Shown here: positions 1-4,990 of the stretch, in pieces | Numbering within the stretch: the first letter of the stretch is position 1 | Layout: each line of letters starts with the position of its first letter | Assembly (NCBI GenBank): GCA_900552975.1 | Contig: UWSL01000068.1 | Coordinates: forward strand, 1-8,171 | Length of the DNA: 8,171 nt | Reading direction: 5' to 3' | From: an uncultured Mycoplasmatota bacterium | GTDB lineage: Bacteria; Bacillota_I; Bacilli_A; RF39; UBA660 | Program-made: the position numbers and the translations under genes | The notes under the pieces: model-generated | Databases searched by the model: none | The model's input: only the letters and a program-made list of their open reading frames with translations | Told to the model about the DNA's origin: nothing

Positions 1-30
1 TATAAAACTTATCTTTAATATAATTTAAAG

Positions 31-927
31 TTATATCAAATTTTTACTTTCTGTAATAACATTAATAAATTCTTTAGTAGATGATGTTAAAGATATTTCA
101 TCATATATTATATTAATGTCTTCAATAGGAAGTTTCTCGGCCAAATCTATTATTTGTAAATTTGGTTGATTTAAAGCTACTTTACGAGGTAAATAACCTA
201 TTCCACACCCATCTATAGTATAACTTAGCATCATTTCTGTTGTTTCTAGTTCCATAATTGGATTAGCATTAATTGTTTTTTTGTAAAATATTTCTTCAAT
301 TTTTTTACGTGTATTAGAAGTTTTTACCGGTAAAAGAAGTGGATAATTAGTTAAATCTTCTAAGCTTTTAACTTCAATTTTCAAATGTTTTGGATTATAA
401 GCAAAGCAATATTCGTCATTTGTTAATTTAATTGTTTTTAAATCTTTATTTGGTTCTTCACCAACTATTATAAGCAAATCCAAAGTATGTTGAGTTAAAA
501 GGTTAAATAAAGCCTTATTATTGTTGCTAGCCATTTTAATAATTATATTTGGATGTTCTTTCATAAATTTTTCAATTTTTTCTTTTAAATAATAAACACC
601 TAAAGAAGAAGTAATTCCTATAGAAACTTTTCCTTGCATTAGTTCTTTAGTCTCTTGGAGTTGCTTTTCGCCAAGCATTAAAAAATTATAGGCTTTTTCT
701 ACATATCTTAGTAAAGTTTTAGCTTCGGGGGTTAATTCAATACCTCGATTGTTGCGATAAAAAAGGATGGTATTTAATTCATATTCAAGATTTTGAATAT
801 GTTTTGAGATTGCAGGCTGAGAAATATGTAAAACCTTCGAAGATTCAGAAAAACTTTTTGTTTTAGCAACAACATAAAAGACACGATATAGATTAAGGTT
901 CAAATTAGTGCAAGGTAATGATGACAT
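31..927 (-). CDS. LysR-family transcriptional regulator
   Basis: A 298-residue protein with the standard LysR length and architecture. An N-terminal winged helix-turn-helix lies at about residues 12-73; the recognition region around residues 27-48 contains the typical SQPAISKHIQNLE run, followed by the wing with LTPEAK. A linker helix leads to an effector-binding (periplasmic-binding-protein-like) domain from about residue 99 (GKVSIGITSS) to the end, including the usual late GCGIGYLP motif. LysR proteins act as cytoplasmic DNA-binding tetramers that respond to a small-molecule co-inducer; the ligand cannot be told from the sequence. The ATG at 927 is supported by an AGGGGGAG ribosome site a few bases upstream. 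The usual divergent target gene is absent: the gene upstream runs in the same direction and ends in a terminator, so targets are probably elsewhere or off the left edge. Downstream only a weak 6-bp AT hairpin (13-30) without a T run is seen. Confidence 0.93.
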   Translation of the reverse strand: MSSLPCTNLNLNLYRVFYVVAKTKSFSESSKVLHISQPAISKHIQNLEYELNTILFYRNNRGIELTPEAKTLLRYVEKAYNFLMLGEKQLQETKELMQGKVSIGITSSLGVYYLKEKIEKFMKEHPNIIIKMASNNNKALFNLLTQHTLDLLIIVGEEPNKDLKTIKLTNDEYCFAYNPKHLKIEVKSLEDLTNYPLLLPVKTSNTRKKIEEIFYKKTINANPIMELETTEMMLSYTIDGCGIGYLPRKVALNQPNLQIIDLAEKLPIEDINIIYDEISLTSSTKEFINVITESKNLI

Positions 928-953
928 AGAAGCTCCCCCTTTTGTTGCCGTTT

Positions 954-981
954 ATTATAAAGACTATATTTTTTTTGTCAA
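954..981 (-). promoter_or_regulatory. Sigma-A-type promoter of the LysR gene
   Basis: On the minus strand TTGACA (976-981) and TATAAT (954-959) both match the consensus perfectly with a 16-base spacer. The predicted transcription start is near 947, giving a leader of about 20 bases that holds the ribosome site. Such a strong promoter is unusual for a regulator and suggests it may be repressed, perhaps by its own product; that is inference. Confidence 0.8.
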
Positions 982-1000
982 GTTTTGATATAACTAATTA

Positions 1001-1030
1001 AAAAGCGACTATAATTTTTAGTTATAGTCG
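1001..1030 (-). terminator. Rho-independent terminator of the thioredoxin-like gene
   Basis: A perfect 9-bp stem (1006-1014 with 1022-1030, CGACTATAA/TTATAGTCG) has a 7-base loop. On the minus strand it is followed by CTTTTTAATT. It begins 6 bases after the stop codon of the thioredoxin-like gene and separates it from the LysR promoter. Confidence 0.8.
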
Positions 1031-1036
1031 TTTAGG

Positions 1037-2239
1037 TTAAGAATTATTTTTTAACCATTCTGTAAATTCTTCTGCACTTAAAGCTCCTTCAGTAGCGGTT
1101 GCTACAGCACCATTTTTTATTGATAATAAAGTTGGTGTTGAAGTAAAGGCATAGTAGTTACGTAAACGATTTACTTCTTCGGTGCTCATATTAGTTATAT
1201 TTAAACGGTAAGCAACTTGGTTTTGTTCTTTTAAAACATCATTAGCTATTGGTTCAAAAGTAACACAAAAGTAACAAGTTTCACTAGAAATTAAAGCCGT
1301 TATATTTTCTCCTTCAGCGATTTTAACTTCAAAATCATCAATAGATATATTTTCTATATTTGAATACTTTATTTGTTCATTTGTATCATTATTTGAGTTG
1401 TTATTTGAATTATTATTAGTTCCATCAACCGTTTCTATTTTATTGTAATTATCAGTGTTTAAAATGGTATTATTATCATTTTCTGTCTTATTATTTTTAG
1501 AGTAATTTATGCTGTAGATAATGCACCCAATAATTATGGTAATTATAGCGACACTTAAAATAATTATAATGTTACGATTTACGGGATTTCTTTTGACAAC
1601 TTTGTCTTTCAAAATAATATTATCTTCGTTAAGTTTATTAACTACATCTTCAAGATTTTTTCTTTGGGAGCCATCAAAAATCATAGTTTTTTCAAGTTGT
1701 TCTGCATTTTCTTTAGCTATATCATCTATTTTTTCTTTTATCTCTTCTTTTTTTGGTTCCTTAGATTTTTTTGGTTCTAATTCCACTTTTGGTTTACTTT
1801 TCTTTTCTTCTTTTAAAGAAACTGGTTTAGTCTCAATCTTTTTTTCTAAAGAAGAAGTTTTTGTTTGAGAAAGTACTTTTTGAGCTTCTTCCGGTTGCGT
1901 TGCTGCTGATGTTTTTGAAAGTTTTTTTTCAGAATCTTTAGTTGCTACTTTAACTTTTACACTAGGATTTTTTTTTGTTTCCTGATTTTTTTTATGATGA
2001 TTAGTAGCCACTTTTTTAGGAGATGTACTTTGAGATTTTAAATTAGCTCCACTATCTTTTTTGATATTTTTACTAACTTTAGTATTACTCTTTTTTGATA
2101 CAGATTGTGTAGAATTCTTTTTTACTTGTGCTTTGGCAGTTTTGGCCTTGGGCTCTGATTTTTTACTTGATGTATTTTTAGTAGCTGTTTTTTTATTATT
2201 TATCTTACTATTTGTTTGATTTTTTTTCTTTTCTTCCAT
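1037..2239 (-). CDS. Membrane-anchored thioredoxin-like protein with Lys-rich cytoplasmic tail
   Basis: A 400-residue protein in three parts. Residues 1 to about 170 are extremely rich in Lys, Ser, Thr, Ala, Pro and Glu, low in complexity and similar in composition to histone H1 tails. A short, more regular acidic/helical stretch (about 170-215) follows. A single hydrophobic segment (about 223-245) is preceded by KRNPVNRN, so positive-inside topology puts the tail in the cytoplasm. After an Asn/Ser/Thr linker (about 246-290) comes a thioredoxin-fold domain of about 105 residues outside the membrane, with the CYFC active site (Cys 322 and 325) and the cis-Pro loop STPT (Pro about 369). The expected role is thiol-disulfide exchange or redox sensing at the outer membrane face; the substrate is unknown. 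The start at 2239 (ATG) is preferred over an upstream in-frame TTG at 2260 because an AAGGTG ribosome site lies 7 bases before the ATG. It is flanked by terminators on both sides, so probably monocistronic. Confidence 0.85.
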   Translation of the reverse strand: MEEKKKNQTNSKINNKKTATKNTSSKKSEPKAKTAKAQVKKNSTQSVSKKSNTKVSKNIKKDSGANLKSQSTSPKKVATNHHKKNQETKKNPSVKVKVATKDSEKKLSKTSAATQPEEAQKVLSQTKTSSLEKKIETKPVSLKEEKKSKPKVELEPKKSKEPKKEEIKEKIDDIAKENAEQLEKTMIFDGSQRKNLEDVVNKLNEDNIILKDKVVKRNPVNRNIIIILSVAIITIIIGCIIYSINYSKNNKTENDNNTILNTDNYNKIETVDGTNNNSNNNSNNDTNEQIKYSNIENISIDDFEVKIAEGENITALISSETCYFCVTFEPIANDVLKEQNQVAYRLNITNMSTEEVNRLRNYYAFTSTPTLLSIKNGAVATATEGALSAEEFTEWLKNNS

Positions 2240-2246
2240 AGATTCA

Positions 2247-2252
2247 CACCTT
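2247..2252 (-). promoter_or_regulatory. Ribosome binding site fixing the start of the thioredoxin-like gene
   Basis: AAGGTG on the minus strand lies 7 bases upstream of the ATG at 2239 and inside the extension that would exist if translation began at the TTG at 2260. It therefore decides the start in favour of the ATG. Confidence 0.75.
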
Positions 2253-2270
2253 ATCTTCAATATATAATAT

Positions 2271-2279
2271 ATTTTAGCA
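2271..2279 (-). promoter_or_regulatory. Possible extended -10 promoter of the thioredoxin-like gene
   Basis: On the minus strand TGCTAAAAT fits an extended -10 (TG-N-TAAAAT) about 30 bases upstream of the start codon, just after the terminator of the preceding gene. No good -35 is seen, because the region where it should lie is the T run of that terminator. The call rests on the need for a promoter here and on the TGN motif. Confidence 0.35.
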
Positions 2280-2290
2280 TTTTTTTAACA

Positions 2291-2317
2291 TTAAAAAAAG
2301 ACCTTTTAGTCTTCTTT
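2291..2317 (-). terminator. Rho-independent terminator of the cyclophilin gene
   Basis: On the minus strand AAAGAAGAC pairs with GTCTTTTTT (one G-U pair) around a 6-base loop and runs into T residues and TTAATG. The TAA stop codon of the cyclophilin gene (2306-2308) sits in the loop, so the last codons of the gene form one arm of the hairpin. Confidence 0.7.
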
Positions 2318-3001
2318 AATGATTTCAATAAATCTTATTGAATGAATTTTTTGTTCCTTTATTGGTTTGTCAGATGAATCCGTTTCAACATTAGCTATTT
2401 TGTCCACAACATCTAAACCGGCAAATACTTTACCAAATGAGGCATACTTACCATCTAGATAGGTTGAATCTTTTTGAACAATAAAGAATTGACTTGATGC
2501 TGAGTTCATAGTTTCTGATGTTTCAGGATTACTACCACGACGAGCCATAGAAAGGACTCCTCTAGTATGAGAAAGGCTATTTTTAACGCCATTTTCACTA
2601 AATTCGCCTTTTATATTTTCTTCTGATCCGCCAGTTCCATTTCCTTTTGGATCTCCTGTTTGAATCATAAAATCTTTAATAACACGATGAAATATTAATC
2701 CATCATAGAAATGATTTTTAACTAATGTTTTAAAATTTTTAATTGTTATAGGAGTGTCTTTATTGCTTAGAACAGCTAGAATAATATCACCATTATCCAT
2801 TTGAATCTTTATACGATCAGTTTCTTCCTCAGTTTCTTTGAATTTGTAACCATCAATTGTTCCTTCTTTAATATCTTCTTGCACTATTTTTTCCTCACTT
2901 TCATTTTTTTCATTAGACTTTGTTTCTTTTTGTTTACAAGCTGTTAAAGAAACAAGACTTATAAATATTAAAAGAATAATCATTATTAATTTTCTTTTCA
3001 T
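2306..3001 (-). CDS. Cyclophilin-type peptidyl-prolyl cis-trans isomerase lipoprotein
   Basis: A 231-residue lipoprotein. A basic start (MKRK), a hydrophobic core and the lipobox LTAC (Cys 22) mark a type II signal peptide; lipid-anchored, the protein should sit on the outer face of the membrane. After a charged spacer (about 23-62) comes a cyclophilin domain (about 63-231). It has FHRVIKDFMIQTGDP (catalytic Arg 106, Gln 114), SMARRG near 151, SSQFFI near 169-174 and YLDGKYASFGKV near 181. The position of human cyclophilin A Trp121 is Tyr 181, common in bacterial forms and usually linked to weak cyclosporin binding. It would catalyse proline cis-trans isomerisation to help exported proteins fold. 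This cyclophilin lipoprotein differs from the parvulin-type PrsA that usually fills this role in Bacilli. The ATG at 3001 follows AAAGGTGAT. The downstream gene also encodes an outward-facing protein. The promoter should lie in 3002-3155, shared divergently with the polymerase gene, but I could not place it. Confidence 0.93.
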   Translation of the reverse strand: MKRKLIMIILLIFISLVSLTACKQKETKSNEKNESEEKIVQEDIKEGTIDGYKFKETEEETDRIKIQMDNGDIILAVLSNKDTPITIKNFKTLVKNHFYDGLIFHRVIKDFMIQTGDPKGNGTGGSEENIKGEFSENGVKNSLSHTRGVLSMARRGSNPETSETMNSASSQFFIVQKDSTYLDGKYASFGKVFAGLDVVDKIANVETDSSDKPIKEQKIHSIRFIEIIKED

Positions 3002-3086
3002 ACTATCACCTTTATAATCATATCAAATTTTACTGGGCATTGAAAGTTTTATTTATTTTAGAAGTTATTTTTGGTATTTTTTAACA

Positions 3087-3115
3087 TTGCAATACATTTT
3101 ATATTTTTTTATAAT
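3087..3115 (+). promoter_or_regulatory. Sigma-A-type promoter of the polymerase/YolD operon
   Basis: TTGCAA (3087-3092) lies 17 bases from a perfect TATAAT (3110-3115). The transcription start falls at about 3122, directly against the SOS-type operator, so a bound repressor would block initiation. The leader is about 35 bases and includes the AGAGGCGG ribosome site. Confidence 0.65.
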
Positions 3116-3122
3116 TATATCA

Positions 3123-3134
3123 GAACTTTTGTTC
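3123..3134 (+). promoter_or_regulatory. LexA/DinR-type SOS box
   Basis: GAACTTTTGTTC is a perfect GAAC-N4-GTTC dyad, the core of the Gram-positive LexA (DinR) operator; the flanking bases are A and G against a consensus C and G. It starts 7 bases after the -10 hexamer, where repressor would overlap the start of transcription, and precedes a repair polymerase, a gene class commonly under SOS control. The motif is seen directly; LexA binding is inferred. Confidence 0.75.
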
Positions 3135-3155
3135 GCACTATAAAGAGGCGGTTTT

Positions 3156-4427
3156 ATGAATGATAATTTATATCCTAAGAGAAATATTTTAAGTATTGAT
3201 TTAAAAAGTTTTTTTGCTTCATGTGAGTGTGTTGCTAGAGGCCTTGATCCATTTACTTACCCTTTAGTAGTAGCTAATCCTAAGCAAGGCAATGGTGCTA
3301 TTACATTAGCTGTTACTCCTTTTTTAAAAAAACAAGGAGTAAAATCACGTGGACGACTTTATGAAATACCAAGTAATATAAAATATAAAATTGTTCAACC
3401 ACGAATGAGTTATTACATTGAAATGAGTAAAAAAGTTATTTCTGTATACTTAGATTTTGTCGCTAAAGAAGACTTATATGTTTATTCTATTGATGAGTGT
3501 TTTTTAGATGTAACTCATTATTTAAAAATGTATGGTAAAACAGATTTAGAATTAGCAGAAATTATCTTAAATAAAATTACAGAAAAGACCGGTTTGACAG
3601 CGACTTGTGGAATTGGTCCTAATATTTTATTAGCTAAAGTAGCAATGGATATGGAAGCAAAAAGATACAAAAATGGAATAGCTAAATGGAATTATGAAGA
3701 TGTGGAAAAAAAGTTATGGCCAGTAAAACCACTTAGTGAAATGTGGGGAATCGGACAGCGAATGGAAAAAAGACTGAATGCCTTAGGAATTTATACGATT
3801 GGTGAACTAGCTAATTATGATAATAATAAACTACGAAATAATTTTGGAATTATTGGTCAAGAATTATGGGAACACGCAAATGGAATTGATTTAAGTACTA
3901 TTTCTTCTTTAAATAATGAAAAACCAATAGATAAATCATATTCTAATAGTCAAATATTATTTAAGGATTATAACAGAAATAATATTTTCATTATTATCAG
4001 AGAAACTGTTGATGTTGTTAGTAAAAGACTTAGAGCTAGCAATAGACAAGCTGCAGTAGTTGGGTTAGCTATTGGATATTCAAAGACGATAGGTGGTGGC
4101 TTTTATCACGTGATGAGTCTTGATGTTCCAACTGATTCTAGCAAAGAAATTTTGGCTATTTGTGAATTATTATTTAATAAGTTCTATAATGGAAGTCCAA
4201 TTAGAAGAGTTGGAGTAAGTTTAGGTAAGCTAATTACAAAAGATAGTATTCAATTAAATCTTTTTGATGAATTAGAAAATGTTACTAAAGAATCTAATAA
4301 AGATAATACTATTGATTTAATTACTAATAAATTTGGTAAAAATAGTATTTTAAGAGCTTCTTCTTTGTTGAATGATTCAACAATTAAAGAAAGAAATAAA
4401 AAGATTGGAGGTCATAATGCAGAATGA
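3156..4427 (+). CDS. Y-family translesion DNA polymerase (UmuC/UvrX-like)
   Basis: A 423-residue protein, close to the usual ~410-430 for the Firmicutes UvrX/YqjW group. The palm carries the metal-binding residues Asp 15 (in SIDLKSFFASCE) and Asp 113-Glu 114 (in YSIDECFLDVT); Phe 20 is the likely steric gate that excludes ribonucleotides. ATCGIGPNILLAKVAMD (about 149-165) is the conserved Y-family segment. Helix-hairpin-helix residues in the thumb lie at about 190-220 (MWGIGQRMEKRL). The little-finger domain spans about 255-360. QLNLF (366-370) is a classic sliding-clamp binding motif. It should copy across damaged bases at low fidelity in the cytoplasm after SOS induction. ATG 3156 follows AGAGGCGG. 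Its TGA stop overlaps the start of the YolD-like gene by 4 bases. UvrX-type genes are often phage-borne (for example in SP-beta), but no phage gene is seen here. All catalytic residues are intact. Confidence 0.95.
   Translation: MNDNLYPKRNILSIDLKSFFASCECVARGLDPFTYPLVVANPKQGNGAITLAVTPFLKKQGVKSRGRLYEIPSNIKYKIVQPRMSYYIEMSKKVISVYLDFVAKEDLYVYSIDECFLDVTHYLKMYGKTDLELAEIILNKITEKTGLTATCGIGPNILLAKVAMDMEAKRYKNGIAKWNYEDVEKKLWPVKPLSEMWGIGQRMEKRLNALGIYTIGELANYDNNKLRNNFGIIGQELWEHANGIDLSTISSLNNEKPIDKSYSNSQILFKDYNRNNIFIIIRETVDVVSKRLRASNRQAAVVGLAIGYSKTIGGGFYHVMSLDVPTDSSKEILAICELLFNKFYNGSPIRRVGVSLGKLITKDSIQLNLFDELENVTKESNKDNTIDLITNKFGKNSILRASSLLNDSTIKERNKKIGGHNAE
4407..4411 (+). promoter_or_regulatory. Ribosome binding site with two possible start codons
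   Basis: GGAGG lies 5 bases before an ATG at 4417 and 12 bases before the ATG at 4424. The nearer ATG opens a frame of only 14 codons ending at 4461; the farther one opens the YolD-like gene. The spacing to the real gene is long, so its start probably relies on ribosomes ending the polymerase gene at the overlapping TGA. Confidence 0.55.
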
Positions 4428-4735
4428 CAAAAAGAGAATATGTAAAATGGCAACCATTTAATGCCTTAATACCTGGTAGTAAAATGGTTAATGATGTTTT
4501 AAAAGAAAAAAGTAAAGTTAGAAAACCTTCTTTATCTGAAGATCAAATTATTGATTTAGAAAATCATTTATTAGAAGCTTATTATAATCAAGATGTAATA
4601 AAGATTAAATTTTATCGAAATGGGAGGTATTATTTAAAGCAAGGTCAGATAAGTAAAATAGATAAAATTAATAAAATTATTGTCTTAGGGGATGCTTATC
4701 AAATATTTTTTAAACAAATTATCAATTTTTGTTAA
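4424..4735 (+). CDS. YolD-like family protein
   Basis: A 103-residue protein with the small-protein layout of the YolD-like family. It has an N-terminal VKWQPFNAL segment (residues 7-15; members usually have a KW.PF/M..LPE-like motif here), a helix around residues 37-53 (LSEDQIIDLENHLLEAYY) and a beta-rich C-terminal half (about 57-95) resembling an Sm-like/SH3-like strand pattern. There is no signal peptide or membrane segment. Genes of this family lie directly beside UvrX/YqjW-type polymerases in Bacillus and its phages and have been compared with UmuD as possible polymerase partners; the biochemical role is not settled. Here it overlaps the polymerase stop by ATGA, so it is co-transcribed and probably translationally coupled. 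No terminator is seen between its TAA and the tRNA promoter. Confidence 0.8.
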   Translation: MTKREYVKWQPFNALIPGSKMVNDVLKEKSKVRKPSLSEDQIIDLENHLLEAYYNQDVIKIKFYRNGRYYLKQGQISKIDKINKIIVLGDAYQIFFKQIINFC

Positions 4736-4742
4736 AAAATGC

Positions 4743-4771
4743 TTGCCACAGGCCGAAATATATGGTATTAT
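4743..4771 (+). promoter_or_regulatory. Strong promoter of tRNA-Ala
   Basis: TTGCCA (4743-4748, 5 of 6 to consensus) lies 17 bases from TATTAT (4766-4771, 5 of 6). A TGG just before makes an extended -10. Transcription should start near 4778, about 6 bases before the mature tRNA 5' end. The -35 lies only 8 bases past the YolD-like stop. Confidence 0.75.
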
Positions 4772-4783
4772 GAGATTGTTCTT

Positions 4784-4860
4784 GGGGAATTAGCTCAGCT
4801 GGCTAGAGCACCTGCCCTGCACGCAGGGGGTCGCGGGTTCGAATCCCACATTCTCCACCA
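4784..4860 (+). tRNA. tRNA-Ala (anticodon UGC), CCA encoded
   Basis: A complete 77-base cloverleaf with genome-encoded CCA. The acceptor stem GGGGAAT/ATTCTCC (4784-4790 with 4850-4856) contains the G3-U70 pair, the main identity element for alanyl-tRNA synthetase. The D stem is GCTC/GAGC with G18-G19 present. The anticodon stem CCTGC/GCAGG (4811-4815, 4823-4827) encloses loop CCTGCAC with anticodon TGC at 4818-4820. The variable loop is GGGTC. The T arm is GCGGG TTCGAAT CCCAC (4833-4849). Two oddities: base 33, just before the anticodon (4817), is C rather than the near-universal U, and the T stem has a C50-A64 mismatch (4834/4848). Either the gene is functional with these changes, or it is a decayed copy or carries sequence errors. 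It has its own promoter and terminator. The leader ATTGTTC (4775-4781) is complementary to the trailer GAACAAT (4863-4869). Confidence 0.93.
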
Positions 4861-4871
4861 ATGAACAATTT

Positions 4872-4895
4872 ACTCCGAATTTCCGGGGTTTTTTT
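4872..4895 (+). terminator. Rho-independent terminator of tRNA-Ala
   Basis: ACTCCG (4872-4877) pairs with CGGGGT (4884-4889; one G-U pair) around a 6-base loop, and a T run extends to 4895. It begins 12 bases after the tRNA CCA end. Confidence 0.82.
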
Positions 4896-4925
4896 ATTGA
4901 TAAAAATATTAAGTAGATATTATAG

Positions 4926-4953
4926 TTGATTTTTTGTTAAATAATATTATAAT
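4926..4953 (+). promoter_or_regulatory. Promoter of the unknown gene at 4991
   Basis: TTGATT (4926-4931) lies 16 bases from a perfect TATAAT (4948-4953). The predicted start is near 4960, leaving a leader of about 30 bases that ends in AAGGAGAAAAA before the ATG. Confidence 0.6.
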
Positions 4954-4990
4954 AAAAAATTAAGTAAATTAAATTTAGCAAGGAGAAAAA

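Noticed and set aside
13..30. CTTTAA/TTAAAG hairpin after the LysR gene as its terminator
   Set aside because: Six A-T-rich pairs with only four T nearby; too weak, and the sequence ends before more can be seen.
1521..1868. Plus-strand open frame of 115 codons, hydrophobic and Ser/Phe-rich
   Set aside because: It is the antisense of the Lys/Glu-rich part and membrane segment of the thioredoxin-like gene; AAA/GAA codons read as TTT/TTC on the other strand. No ribosome site or family resemblance.
3007..3022. TATGAT on the minus strand (3017-3022) as -10 of the cyclophilin gene
   Set aside because: Transcription would start within the ribosome site and no good -35 exists (TTTCAA at best); the true promoter was not located.
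4424..4442. TGA read as Trp (Mycoplasma-type code)
   Set aside because: All genes are full length with TGG for Trp and no internal TGA, and the TGA of the polymerase overlaps the next start as in a normal operon.
3087..4895. Prophage or integrated element at the tRNA (UvrX/YolD next to tRNA-Ala)
   Set aside because: No integrase, phage structural genes or duplicated tRNA 3' end were seen in the window; composition matches the neighbours.
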